Shown here: in pieces, positions 7,814-16,661 of the stretch | How positions within the stretch are numbered: the first letter of the stretch is position 1 | Layout: every line of letters starts with the position of its first letter | NCBI GenBank assembly: GCA_963729935.1 | Contig: CAVSPW010000010.1 | Span: forward strand, 248,001 to 312,000 | Length of the DNA: 64,000 bases | Direction: 5' to 3' | Source: CAIKMD01 sp963729935 | GTDB taxonomy: Bacteria; Pseudomonadota; Alphaproteobacteria; ATCC43930; CGMCC-115725 | Translations under genes and position numbers: made by a program | Notes under the pieces: model-generated | Database searches by the model: none | The model's input: the letters and a program-made list of their open reading frames with translations, nothing else | Told to the model about the DNA's origin: nothing

Positions 7814-9328
7814 ATGGACATTTCGACCGCGGCCGATGCCGCAACCGCAAAAGACGGGATCGCGGCAGACGAGCCAGTGAAGGGTGGCGTCCTTGAGGAT
7901 GAACCCTCGAAGGGCTCGTGGAGCGAGCTCTTCCGCGACGGGCGCGGCCTCTATTCGACGCTCATCATCGGCGGCATCGCGCTGCACGCGACCCAGGTCC
8001 TCGTCATCGCGATCATCATGCCGACCATCGTCGGCGATATCGGCGGCGCCGCCTATTACACCTGGGCCGCCATGCTCTACACCATCGGCTCGATCGTGGG
8101 CGCGTCCTCGACCGGCGCGGTGTGGTCGCGCTTCGGCGCGCGCAAGGGCTATGCGCTCGGCGCCTTCATCTTCGCGCTCGGCACCGTGGCCTGCGCCTTG
8201 GCGCCCGAGATGTTCTCGCTCATCGCCGCGCGGGGCGTGCAGGGTTGGGCCGGCGGTCTGGTCTCGGGCGGCGGCACCGCGCTCATCACCAGCCTTTACG
8301 ACGCGCGCCTGCGGACCCGCATCCTCGCCGTCTCGCAGGGCACCTTCACCCTGTGCCATCTCGGCGGGCCGATCGTCGGCGGCGTCTTCGCGGCCATGCA
8401 TTGGTGGCGCGGCTCGTTCTGGATGATGGCGCCCTTCATGCTGGGCTTCGGACTGATCGCGCTGCTGAAGATCCCCGCGCGCCTCGACACCGAGGCCGAG
8501 CGCAGCGCGGTGCCGCCCTTCCCCTTCTTTCGCCTGACCATGCTGGCCCTGGGCGTCTGCGCCATCGCCGCCACCGGTCCGGTCGAGGCCATGGCCTGGC
8601 GCGCCGCGCTCGTCGCCGCGGCGGTGCTGCTGGTGAGCGCGACCTTCATCCTCGACCGCGAGGCGGGCAACAAGCTCTTCCCCTCGCACGCGCTCTCGCT
8701 CGCCGTGCCGATCGGGCTCTGCCTCTGGGTGCTGATCATGCACGCCGCGGCGCAGACGGCGGTGACCTTGTTCCTGCCCCTGCTCTTGCAGGTGGTGCAC
8801 GGCGTCTCACCGCTCTTCATCAATTTCGTCACCATCGCGATCTCCTTCGGCTGGACCGTCGGCGCGTTCTCGGTCTCGGGCTGGTCGGGCGCGCGCGAGC
8901 GCGCAGCGCTGATCGCGGGGCCGCTGATCGCCTTCGCCGGCCTCGCCTGCATCACGATCATCGCGCGCATGCCGGCGCTCGAGCTCCTGACCTTCGCCGC
9001 CTTCACCATGGGTCTCGGCATCGGGGTCTATAACGTCCACCTCGTCGCGCGCACGATGGATCGCGCGCCGCCGGGCGAGCAGCGCACCACCGCGGCGGCG
9101 CTTTCCTCGGTGCGCTCGCTCGGCACCGCCTTCGGCGCCGCGATCGCGGGCGTGATCGCCCATGCGGCCGGGCTCGGCGACGCGACCGAGCCGCAAGCCG
9201 TCGGCCAGGCGGTGTCCGCGGTCTATGTCTTCTGCCTCATCCCCTTCGCGCTCGCCGCGCTCTTCACCTGGCGCTTCACGCGCATCACCCTGGGGAAGCC
9301 TGAGCGCCACGCGGCCGCGGCGGGTTGA
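7814..9328 (+). CDS. MFS exporter, DHA2 (EmrB/QacA-like) family
   Basis: 504 residues and about 14 predicted membrane spans, the length and layout of 14-TM proton-driven drug exporters. IIMPTIVGDIGG opens helix 1, the GAVWSRFGARKGY loop is motif A-like, and GGPIVGGVF fits the exporter motif C. A hydrophilic N-terminal tail of about 35 residues precedes the first helix. No outer-membrane or adaptor partner is adjacent; the divergent gene is an OsmC protein. The substrate cannot be deduced. Confidence 0.85.
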   Translation: MDISTAADAATAKDGIAADEPVKGGVLEDEPSKGSWSELFRDGRGLYSTLIIGGIALHATQVLVIAIIMPTIVGDIGGAAYYTWAAMLYTIGSIVGASSTGAVWSRFGARKGYALGAFIFALGTVACALAPEMFSLIAARGVQGWAGGLVSGGGTALITSLYDARLRTRILAVSQGTFTLCHLGGPIVGGVFAAMHWWRGSFWMMAPFMLGFGLIALLKIPARLDTEAERSAVPPFPFFRLTMLALGVCAIAATGPVEAMAWRAALVAAAVLLVSATFILDREAGNKLFPSHALSLAVPIGLCLWVLIMHAAAQTAVTLFLPLLLQVVHGVSPLFINFVTIAISFGWTVGAFSVSGWSGARERAALIAGPLIAFAGLACITIIARMPALELLTFAAFTMGLGIGVYNVHLVARTMDRAPPGEQRTTAAALSSVRSLGTAFGAAIAGVIAHAAGLGDATEPQAVGQAVSAVYVFCLIPFALAALFTWRFTRITLGKPERHAAAAG

Positions 9329-9579
9329 AGCGCGCTCAAGACAGTCCGGGCCACATCTAAATTAATTTGCATTCGATAGGTTGGCCTGTGCTATCAATTC
9401 CGTGCTAGCAATAGCAAGGTGGGCGATCGGGCAGGACGCAAGTGAAAGCGCTCCACCCGGCGCCTCGAACAGGCAGGCTGCGTCGAAACCGGCATCCGGT
9501 GATCGTCCGCGGTTGAGACCAGGAGAATGAGGCGGTGCCTCATCCTCCTGGCCGCGCCGGCATAAAGGGGGATCGCGCG

Positions 9580-10590
9580 ATGACGACGTCTTATCGCATT
9601 GGCCGCATCGGCGCGGCGGTGTTTGGCCTGCTCGCCTTGGCCGCGCCCGGCCGCGCCGCCGAAGAGTACACCAGCCTCGCCATACCCACCACGACGCTGG
9701 GTTTCCTCACCCGCTATATCGCCGTCGACGAGCATCTCTGGGAGAAGCAGGGTCTCGACGTCAAGGTGCTCGACATTCAGGGCATCGGCTCGATGAACGC
9801 GGTGATCTCGGGCTCGGTGGATTTCTCGATGTCGTCCGGCCCCTCGATCACGCGCGCCACCGCCCGCGGCCGCAAGCTCGTCGCGCTCGCGACCGCGATC
9901 AATCAATCCGACGAGGACATCGTCCTCCGCAAGGAGGTGGCCGATGCCAAGCACTTCGATCCGAAGGCCCCGCTCGCCGAGCGGGCGAAAGCGCTCAAGG
10001 GCCTGACCATCGCGGTCGGCGGCATCGGCGCCATTCCCGACATCGTGTTGAAGGCGGTGGCGCGCGAGGGCGGCATCGGGCGCGACGCGGTGATCACGGC
10101 GCCGCTTCAGCCGCCCGCGATGCTGGCGGCTTTCGAGCGCAAATCGGTCGACGGTTTCGTCATCGGACCGCCCTTCATCCAGCAAGTGGTGCTCGACGGC
10201 AGCGGCGTGATCCTCTCCGACACCACGAAGGGCGAGCCCACGCGCTATTCGCCGGTGTCCTCGGCCCTGCTGCTCACCCGCGCCGATTTCTGCAAGGACC
10301 ATCGCTCGATCTGCGCCAAGATGGTCCAGGGCATCGTCGAGGCAGGGCGTTTCATTCACGAGCGCCCGAAGGAAGCGATGGCCGTGATGAAGGCGCATTT
10401 CGGCCGTTACGGCGACAAGGTGCTCGAGGCCGCCTATCCGATGGTCGCGGCGCTGACGCCCAAGACGCTGGCCACGACGCCGCAAATGCTCGAGAACGCC
10501 GATGGCCTGAACATCGCGGCCGGCTTCATGACCGAGGCCGACAAGCTCCCGCGCTACGACACGCTCATCGACAACGAATTCATCAAATAG
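9580..10590 (+). CDS. ABC-type solute-binding protein, NMT1/THI5-like
   Basis: 336 residues starting at ATG 9580 with AAAGGGGGA upstream. A signal peptide (AAVFGLLALAAPGRAA-EE) leads into a type II binding fold: YIAVDEHLWEKQGLDVKVLDI, AVISGSVDFSMSSGPSITRA, KGLTIAVGGIGAIPDIVLK and a C-terminal AAGFMTEADKLPRYDTLI. The last segment is typical of this SsuA/ThiY-like group. The approximately 250-bp upstream region is AT-rich near 9355-9415 and may hold its promoter. Again there is no cognate permease or ATPase. Confidence 0.85.
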   Translation: MTTSYRIGRIGAAVFGLLALAAPGRAAEEYTSLAIPTTTLGFLTRYIAVDEHLWEKQGLDVKVLDIQGIGSMNAVISGSVDFSMSSGPSITRATARGRKLVALATAINQSDEDIVLRKEVADAKHFDPKAPLAERAKALKGLTIAVGGIGAIPDIVLKAVAREGGIGRDAVITAPLQPPAMLAAFERKSVDGFVIGPPFIQQVVLDGSGVILSDTTKGEPTRYSPVSSALLLTRADFCKDHRSICAKMVQGIVEAGRFIHERPKEAMAVMKAHFGRYGDKVLEAAYPMVAALTPKTLATTPQMLENADGLNIAAGFMTEADKLPRYDTLIDNEFIK

Positions 10591-10642
10591 GCGCGCGGCT
10601 GCGACTCGATGCGAAATCCGATGAGGCTTTCGCTTCCGCGCC

Positions 10643-10690
10643 GTCATTGCCGGACTTGACCCGGCACTCTGCCTCGTGAGCCCGCGGGTC
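10643..10690. repeat. Partial REP-like palindromic sequence
   Basis: CGTCATTGCCGGACTTGACCC and the following inverted half resemble the short extragenic palindromes common in alphaproteobacteria. Only part of an element seems to be present, between a solute-binding protein gene and the epimerase gene. Confidence 0.4.
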
Positions 10691-10769
10691 ACGCGGCACG
10701 CTTGACGGGACCGCAAAAAGTCACTCCCATTCCCCGAATGGGTCCGAGCGCTCCGATTACTTTGTCCGC

Positions 10770-12060
10770 ATGCATATTTTCCTGACGGGGGCCAACGGCT
10801 TCATCGGCCGGCACCTTTGCGCTCGCTTGCTGCGAGACGGTCACGTCGTGACGGCAGGGGTTCGCGACCTCGCGTCGATCGAGCGGCGCTTCCCCGGGAT
10901 CGCCGCGCGGCACGTCGATATGAACCGCATGACATCGAGCGCGGATTGGCTTCCGCTCCTTCACGGCATTGATGCGGTTGTCAATTGCGCCGGCATTCTG
11001 CAGAGCGGCGCCGGTCAATCGGCGACAGCGGTTCATGCCGACGCACCGAAGGCGCTGTTCAACGCCTGCCTCGCGGTGGGCGTGCGCCGGATCGTGCAAA
11101 TTTCCGCGGTCAGCGCCGACATCGCCGCCGGCACCGAATACGCGCTCAGCAAGAAAGCCGCCGATGACTACCTGAGGACGCTCGACCTCGACTGGGTCGT
11201 GTTGCGTCCTTCGCTCGTCTACGCGCAAGGAAGTTACGGCGGCACTTCCGCGATCCGCGGTCTCGCCGGACTGCCTTTTTTCATTCCCCTCCTCGGCGAG
11301 GGTGATCAGAAATTCCAGCCGCTCCATGTCGACGATCTGAGCGAAACGGTTGCGCGTTGTCTCGAGAATCCCGCGCTCGCGCGTCGCACCCTCGATCCCG
11401 TCGGACCCGAAACCCTCTCGCTGCGACAAATCGTCGAGCGGCTGCGCAAGTGGCTCGATCTTCCGCCCGCGCGTTTTGTTCGCGTGCCGCCGCCGCTCCT
11501 GCATGCCGCGGCCCGATGCGGCGATCTTCTCGGCTCGGGGCCGTTGCGAACCACGGCCCTGGTCCAGATGGAATACGGAAATGTTTCGGATGCCGATGCC
11601 TTTGCGCGCGCCATCGGGTTTCAGCCCCGCAGCCTCAGCGACGCGCTTCGGCAATCGCCGTCCCACGTCCAGGATCGCTGGCACGCCCGGCTCTATTTTT
11701 CTCCGCCCGGCACTGACGGCAAGCCTTGTTCTGCTTTGGCTCGGCTCGGGACTGGCCGGTCTGACTCACCCGCCGCTCGAATGGCGCGAGGACGCCTCGC
11801 GTTTCGGCATCTCGGCAAGCGCGGCCGGTACCGCGACTTGGGTCTTTTGCCTTCTCGACATCGCGCTGGCCCTGGCGATCGCAAGCGGCCGCGCGCAGCG
11901 TTTTCTTGGGATTTTCCAACTGGCGTTGGTGGCGGGCTACACCTTCGGCTTGAGCCTCCTGATGCCTGCGCTGTGGCTCGATCCCTTCGGCGCGCTCTTG
12001 AAGAACCTGCCGATCCTCGCCGCGATCGGCGTGTGGACCGCGCTGCAGGACGATAAATGA
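10770..12060 (+). pseudogene. NAD(P)-epimerase (complex-I-NDUFA9-like SDR) fused to DoxX-like membrane domain, frameshifted
   Basis: The first ~310 residues are an atypical short-chain dehydrogenase: FLTGANGFIGRHL nucleotide-binding loop, AVVNCAGILQ, a YALSK catalytic Tyr/Lys pair, then QPLHVDDL. The frame then reaches RWHARLYF at 11700 and loses sense. One base over, a four-helix DoxX-like membrane domain continues (LRPALTASLVLLWLGSG through WTALQDDK) to the TGA at 12060. Removing one T from the run at 11696-11700 restores RLYFLRPAL, the normal junction in this fusion family. The restored stop overlaps the next start as ATGA, so the C-terminal frame was under selection. It is a recent mutation, phase-variable tract or sequencing error. 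Confidence 0.8.
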
Positions 12061-12533
12061 CGGAAGGCGAAATCGCGCTCTTGAAGACGCTCCATATCTT
12101 GAGCGCGACAATTCTTTTCGGGACCGGCCTCGGCACCGCGTTTCACATGTGGCTGACGCATTTGCGCGGCGATATCCGCGCGATCGCGTCGACCGCGCGC
12201 AATGTCGTGCTGGCCGACTGGTTGTTCACGGCGCCATCCGGCGTTCTTCAGCCCGTGACCGGGATCGGGCTTGCGCTGACAGCCGGGTTCGATCCGATGG
12301 CACCGTGGCTCCTGGCCGCCTATGCTCTCTACGCGCTGGCTGGGGGCTGCTGGCTTGTGGTTGTCGTCCTGCAGCTTCGTATAGCGCGCATCGCCGCGCA
12401 ATGTGCGCGCGACGGGACCCCGTTACCGCGAGCCTATCGGCGGGCGATGCGCGCGTGGTTCTGGCTGGGCTGGCCCGCCTTTATCGCGTTGATCGCCGTT
12501 TTCTGGCTGATGGCCGCAAAGCCTGACCTTTGA
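12057..12533 (+). CDS. DUF2269 family integral membrane protein
   Basis: 158 residues with four membrane helices. The N-terminus (LLKTLHILSATILFGTGLGTAFHMW) with a conserved His, and the following LADWLFTAPSGVLQPVTGIGLAL, are typical of DUF2269. The start overlaps the stop of the restored epimerase-DoxX frame by ATGA, so it is translationally coupled to that gene. Function unknown; family members often sit beside SDR-DoxX genes, suggesting a joint membrane redox role (inference). Confidence 0.85.
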   Translation: MTEGEIALLKTLHILSATILFGTGLGTAFHMWLTHLRGDIRAIASTARNVVLADWLFTAPSGVLQPVTGIGLALTAGFDPMAPWLLAAYALYALAGGCWLVVVVLQLRIARIAAQCARDGTPLPRAYRRAMRAWFWLGWPAFIALIAVFWLMAAKPDL

Positions 12534-12542
12534 CGAAAGAGC

Positions 12543-12560
12543 CCAGGCTGCTCGGCCTGG
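12543..12560. terminator. Possible short hairpin between convergent genes
   Basis: A 6-bp inverted repeat (CCAGGC / GCCTGG) with a 6-nt loop sits in the 42-bp gap between the DUF2269 and HerA-like genes, which converge. No clear U-tract, so termination is a guess. Confidence 0.3.
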
Positions 12561-12575
12561 CGCGCGGCTGCGCCC

Positions 12576-14225
12576 TTAGCGGATCTGCGTGCGCCAGCGC
12601 TCGACGATCGCGCGCATGAACTCGGTGCCCTTGGCGTCGTTCTCCCAGGCCTTGGGGAAATTGGTCGCGTCGCCCTTGGGGCGGAAGCGCGCGTCGAGGT
12701 CGTTGAAGCGGATATGCATCGGATGGGCGACGCCTTCGCCGACCACGATCGCCTCCTGCTGGCGCAAGGTCGGCAGGGTGTTGAGCAGCCCGCCCGCGCT
12801 CTCGGGGAGCGTGCGGCGCACGAAATTCTGGTCCTTCTCGTTGCTCATGCGCAAGGCGAAGACGGTGCTGCATTGGGAGAGGATCGGCTCCGAGATTTCC
12901 GACGGGCGCTGCGTAACGAGGCAGAGCGAGACGCCGTATTTGCGCCCTTCCTTGGCGATGCGCGCGATCGAGCGCCGCGTCGGCTCGAAGCCCAGGCTTT
13001 CGTCGCCCGGGATATAGCGATGCGCCTCGTCGCAGACGAGCAAGGTCGGGATCGCCTCGTCGCGGTCGCTCCACAGCGCGAAATCGAAGATCATGCGGCA
13101 GACCAAGGACACCACCACGTCGACGATCTCCGACGGCACGGCGGAGAGATCGAAGATGGTGATCGGCCGGCCGTTCACCGGCACGCGCAGGATGCGCGAG
13201 AGGATCTCGACCATGGTGTCGCGCACCGCGAGGCTGCCGAAGAGGAAGGCGTAGCGCTTGTCGTGGCGGAGATTGTCGATCGTCGTGAGCAGGCGGAGAT
13301 AGGGCAAGGTGCTGTCGGGCTTGTCGAGCTTGCCCATCGCCTCGTTGATCCGGTGCACGAGACTGGTGAGCGGATAGGGCACCGGCGTGTCGACGGTCAG
13401 ATGTGCGTCGCTCGCGCCCTGATCGAGCGCCTCGCGCTTGGACGCGACGATCATGTCCTTGAGGATGTAGGCTTCGCGGCTGCGCGAAATCGGATCCTTG
13501 CTGCACAGGATCTCGACCATCTCGTCGAAGCTCAAGAGCCAATAGGGCAGCTGCAGGTTTTGCGGCGTGATGCGCTCGCACATGCCGGGAAAGGCGGGCG
13601 CGTATTCGCCGTGCGGATCGAGCAGCACGACGTGACCGTTCGGATGCGCTTCCAGGAGCGAGCGCACGATCAGCACCAGCGCGCAGGATTTGCCCGAGCC
13701 GGTGGTGCCGAGAATGGCGGAATGCTTCGCCAGGAGTTCCTGCGAGATGAGATAGGCGGTGCGGTTCGGATCCTGATGCAGGGTCCCGATCGCCAAGGTC
13801 CAGCTGTTGGGCTTGTCGTAGATGAGGGCGAGATCGTCCGAGCTCGCCTGGAAAAGCGGCGCGCCCAGGGTCGGATAGACCGAGATGCCGCGCGTGAACA
13901 CCGCCCAGCCATCCTTGCCGCGCGCGACCAGCTCGCCCAGGAGCTCGACATCGGCGACCGCGACGTCGCCGCCTTGCCCCGCGCGGTTCTGCATGGCGAG
14001 AAACTCGATGAAGCCGAAGGCGATCGTGCTCGCGGTCGGGATCTTGACCAGGGTCCCGATCTGCAGATGCTCATAGGCCTCGATGCCGACGCCCGCCGCG
14101 ACGAGAACGCAGGAAAGCTTGAAGCCCGAAACCGTGCTGACCCGGCCGATGGCGCGCGGCGCGGCGGCGCTCGCGGCCTGCGGCGCAGCCGAGGCGAGCG
14201 ATTTGTCGAGCGGCGCGTCATCCAT
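12576..14225 (-). CDS. HerA-like (DUF87) DNA-translocase ATPase
   Basis: 549 residues. An N-terminal beta-barrel-like part (HAS domain region, about 25-140) precedes a RecA-like motor: Walker A ILGTTGSGKS at 171-180, the DPHGEYAPAFPG motif characteristic of HerA, a Walker B ending LLVCDEAHRYIPG, and a C-terminal QRPSEISEPILSQCSTVFALR segment with arginine-finger-type residues. HerA hexamers pump DNA, usually with the NurA nuclease in DNA end resection; related DUF87 proteins also occur in defence and mobile loci. No nurA, mre11 or defence partner is adjacent, so this is a solitary, housekeeping-type alphaproteobacterial HerA. Confidence 0.88.
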   Translation of the reverse strand: MDDAPLDKSLASAAPQAASAAAPRAIGRVSTVSGFKLSCVLVAAGVGIEAYEHLQIGTLVKIPTASTIAFGFIEFLAMQNRAGQGGDVAVADVELLGELVARGKDGWAVFTRGISVYPTLGAPLFQASSDDLALIYDKPNSWTLAIGTLHQDPNRTAYLISQELLAKHSAILGTTGSGKSCALVLIVRSLLEAHPNGHVVLLDPHGEYAPAFPGMCERITPQNLQLPYWLLSFDEMVEILCSKDPISRSREAYILKDMIVASKREALDQGASDAHLTVDTPVPYPLTSLVHRINEAMGKLDKPDSTLPYLRLLTTIDNLRHDKRYAFLFGSLAVRDTMVEILSRILRVPVNGRPITIFDLSAVPSEIVDVVVSLVCRMIFDFALWSDRDEAIPTLLVCDEAHRYIPGDESLGFEPTRRSIARIAKEGRKYGVSLCLVTQRPSEISEPILSQCSTVFALRMSNEKDQNFVRRTLPESAGGLLNTLPTLRQQEAIVVGEGVAHPMHIRFNDLDARFRPKGDATNFPKAWENDAKGTEFMRAIVERWRTQIR

Positions 14226-14406
14226 CTCCGGTCCCCGTCAAGCCTTGATGGCTCAAGAGGGGACTATGACGCGGTAATTATTGCGAAATCCTTGGCGCCT
14301 TTACTCGGCCGCAACAAGATCGCGGGTGCGCTTGACCCAAGCCGATCGGCGTGCCGGGCGTGCCACCATCGCCGTATCTACACGCAAATGAAGAATCTAA
14401 CGGATG

Positions 14407-14625
14407 TTAAGGTCTTCGAACGTGTTTTTTGACCCAGTTGGAGCCGTTTTCCCGGATCCAGGCCTGGGCCTCGTCCTTGGAGCGGAAATCGCTGATGTGC
14501 CGCGGCGGCGTCTCGTCATCCGGCGTCGTCACCACCTCGTAGGTTCCGTATTTGAGACTCCGCACCGTGAAGGTGGGTTCTGACGGTCGAACATCGTCCA
14601 ATGTCGCCACGATCCCTCTTTCCAC
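14407..14625 (-). CDS. Small conserved hypothetical protein, 72 aa
   Basis: Begins at GTG 14625; a GTG five codons in has AGAGGG closer at hand. The product reads as a beta-rich domain (FTVRSLKYGTYEVVTTPDD) followed by a helix with FRSKDEAQAWIRENGSNWVKKH. The 'sKdeAqaWI' pattern is common in small alphaproteobacterial proteins of unknown function. It is the only sizeable frame in a 680-bp region of lower GC between the HerA-like gene and the LLM monooxygenase. Confidence 0.6.
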   Translation of the reverse strand: MERGIVATLDDVRPSEPTFTVRSLKYGTYEVVTTPDDETPPRHISDFRSKDEAQAWIRENGSNWVKKHVRRP

Positions 14626-14905
14626 ATTCGGGTTTCGCTGCCAGCTTTGCGCTGGTCTCGGTCTGGCGCCCGATGATCCTCAAATTTTTTTAATCGTTGC
14701 CACGAGAGTGCCACAATATGCCGGCGATTTTCAAACATCTTGCGATGCACACGCGCCGTGTTAGCGTCTCCTGAGACAAGGATTCGGCGCGCCAAGCCGC
14801 GATTCGCTCAGAGGGAAGTCGAAAGCCGGGACGTTAGATCATGATTCTACAGCGCGTTTTTATTTTCCGCCGAGACTGTGACAAAACCGCACGCCGGGCC
14901 GCGCC

Positions 14906-16048
14906 ATGATGGAGCGCACATCCCCGGCCTCATCCTTGCCGAGCCGCATCGCGCGTTTCAGCCCGAACAAACTGAAGCTCGGGATTTTCGGCGCCAATTG
15001 CTCGTCCGGGCGCGCGGCGACCAAGGTCCCGGAACGCTGGCAGGCGGGCTGGGAGGAAAATCTTCGCCTGGCGCAGCTCGCCGACGAGGCCGGCATCGAT
15101 CTGATGCTGCCGATCGGGCGCTGGCGCGGCTATGGCGGCGCCACCAATTTCGAAGGCTCGAGCTGGGAGACCGTGACCTGGGCCTGCGGGCTCCTGGCGC
15201 AGACCAAGCGCTTGAACGTCTTCTGCACCGTGCACGCGCCGCTGGTGCATCCGGTCTTGGCCGCCAAGCAATTCGTGACCGCCGATCACATCAGCCATGG
15301 ACGCTTCGGCCTCAACATCGTCTGCGGCTGGAACCAGGACGAGTTCGACATGTTCGGCGCCAAGCAGCGCGAGCATGACGACCGCTACGAATACGGCGCC
15401 GAATGGCTCGCGGCGATCACCGCGATCTGGGAGCGCCGGGGCAGCTTCGACTTCGACGGAAAATTCATCCAATTGAAGGGCGTCGAGGCCGAGCCCAAGC
15501 CTTATGGCGGCACGCGTCCCTTGGTGATGAATGCCGGCTCCTCGCCCGCCGGCCGCGCCTTCAGCGCCAAATCCTGCGACGTGCTGTTCCGGCCCTTGCG
15601 CTCGCTCGAAGCCGGCGCCGAGGAAGTGAAACAGACCCAGGAAGAGGCGCGCGCCCATGGGCGCGAGATCGGCGTCTATGGCAATGGCTATGTCGTCTGC
15701 CGCAAGACGCGCCGCGAGGCCGAGGAGTACCACCGCTATTACGCCGAGGAGATGGGCGATTGGGACGCGGTCGATCACCTGATCGCGATGAACAAGATCA
15801 ACTCGCAATCCTATTCGGCGGAATTCTTCAAGGCCTTCCGCATCCGCTTCGCCGCCGGCCATGGCGGCTATCCGATGGTCGGCGATCCGGACGATGTCGC
15901 CAAGGCGCTGGCACAGATCAGCCAGGCTGGTTTCGCCGGCATGTGCTTTTCCTTCGTCAATTATCTCGACGAGTTCCCCTTCTTCCGCGACGAGGTCCTG
16001 CCGCGGCTGGAACGCATGGGCCTGCGCCAGAAGCCGGCACAAAGCTGA
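14906..16048 (+). CDS. LLM-class flavin-dependent monooxygenase
   Basis: 380 residues of luciferase-like TIM-barrel fold: KLGIFGANCSSG at the N-terminus, the LAQLADEAGIDLMLPIGRWRGYGG strand-loop, RFGLNIVCGWN, and the DRYEYGAEWLAAITAIW helix that marks the alkanesulfonate / dimethylsulfone / RutA group. These enzymes use FMNH2 from a separate reductase to insert oxygen into C-S, C-N or ring substrates. No flavin reductase lies nearby. Two adjacent ATGs (14906, 14909) are equally possible starts and the ribosome site is weak. Substrate not predictable. Confidence 0.88.
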   Translation: MMERTSPASSLPSRIARFSPNKLKLGIFGANCSSGRAATKVPERWQAGWEENLRLAQLADEAGIDLMLPIGRWRGYGGATNFEGSSWETVTWACGLLAQTKRLNVFCTVHAPLVHPVLAAKQFVTADHISHGRFGLNIVCGWNQDEFDMFGAKQREHDDRYEYGAEWLAAITAIWERRGSFDFDGKFIQLKGVEAEPKPYGGTRPLVMNAGSSPAGRAFSAKSCDVLFRPLRSLEAGAEEVKQTQEEARAHGREIGVYGNGYVVCRKTRREAEEYHRYYAEEMGDWDAVDHLIAMNKINSQSYSAEFFKAFRIRFAAGHGGYPMVGDPDDVAKALAQISQAGFAGMCFSFVNYLDEFPFFRDEVLPRLERMGLRQKPAQS

Positions 16049-16084
16049 TTCGCGGCCGTCGACATCCTGCCGACGTCGCGCCGC

Positions 16085-16175
16085 CCGGATTGCTTCGCCT
16101 CCGGCTTGCAATGACGGAAAAAAACAACGTCATTGCGAGGGCCGCATGCGAAGCATGCGGGACAAAGCAATCCGG
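16085..16175. repeat. REP-like palindrome, copy 1
   Basis: Left arm 16085-16116 (CCGGATTGCTTCG...TTGCAATGACG) pairs with right arm 16128-16175 (CGTCATTGCGAG...AAGCAATCCGG) around an A-rich loop. This is a classic alphaproteobacterial extragenic palindrome. It lies 50 bp upstream of the broken GIY-YIG gene. Confidence 0.75.
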
Positions 16176-16225
16176 TCTTGCCTCTCGGCATCAAGCCGTC
16201 ATCATGCGGTTTGAGGGGATTCGCA

Positions 16226-16517
16226 GTGAAGCAGCCCGCTGTCTACATCATGACGAACAAGAGAAACGGCACGCTCTATCTATACCGGTGTCACCTCCGA
16301 CTTGCTCCGGCGCGTTTATCAACACCGAGAGACTATCTTGCCCGGCTTCACATCGCGCTATGGCTGCAAGATGCTCGTCTGGTACGAGCGGCATGACGAT
16401 ATGGCCGGCGCGATCGCACGCGAGAAGCAGATCAAGGCGGGGCCACGCCGGAAGAAATTAGAGCTGATCGAAACGATCAATCCGGATTGGCGGGATTTGT
16501 ACAGCGATTTGACGTGA
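16226..16517 (+). pseudogene. GIY-YIG nuclease-like (YhbQ family), broken by a 4-bp duplication
   Basis: A GTG start at 16226 with GAGGGG upstream gives VKQPAVYIMTNKRNGTLYL, the start of the small GIY-YIG domain. At 16276-16283 CTAT is duplicated; without it the frame continues TLYTGVTSDLLRRVYQH, GFTSRYGCKMLVWYE, AIAREKQIKAGPR and PDWRDLY, the complete conserved single-domain protein of about 95 residues. The duplication shifts the frame and stops the N-terminal part near 16396. The gene lies between two copies of a REP-like palindrome. Confidence 0.85.
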
Positions 16518-16531
16518 TGGCTCGCGCGCGC

Positions 16532-16615
16532 TGGATTGCTTCGCTTCCCGCGGAAGCTCGCAATGACGATTGTTCGGTTCCGTTATTGCGAGCCGCGAAG
16601 CGGCGAAGCAATCCA
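16532..16615. repeat. REP-like palindrome, copy 2
   Basis: Left arm (TGGATTGCTTCGCTTCCCGC through GCTCGCAATGACG, to 16568) and right arm (CGTTATTGCGAGC through GCGAAGCAATCCA, from 16581) form an inverted repeat of the same type as copy 1. It begins 14 bp after the broken GIY-YIG gene. Confidence 0.75.
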
Positions 16616-16661
16616 ATCTTTCGTTCTGGTGGACGAGCGCTGATGCGGGCGGGGCGATCGC

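Noticed and set aside
11690..11705. Programmed ribosomal frameshift in the epimerase-DoxX gene
   Set aside because: A T5 run lacks a slippery heptamer and no downstream pseudoknot is evident; mutation or error is simpler.
12576..14225. HerA-like ATPase as part of a phage-defence system
   Set aside because: No nuclease, SIR2 or other defence partner adjacent; flanks are ordinary genes.
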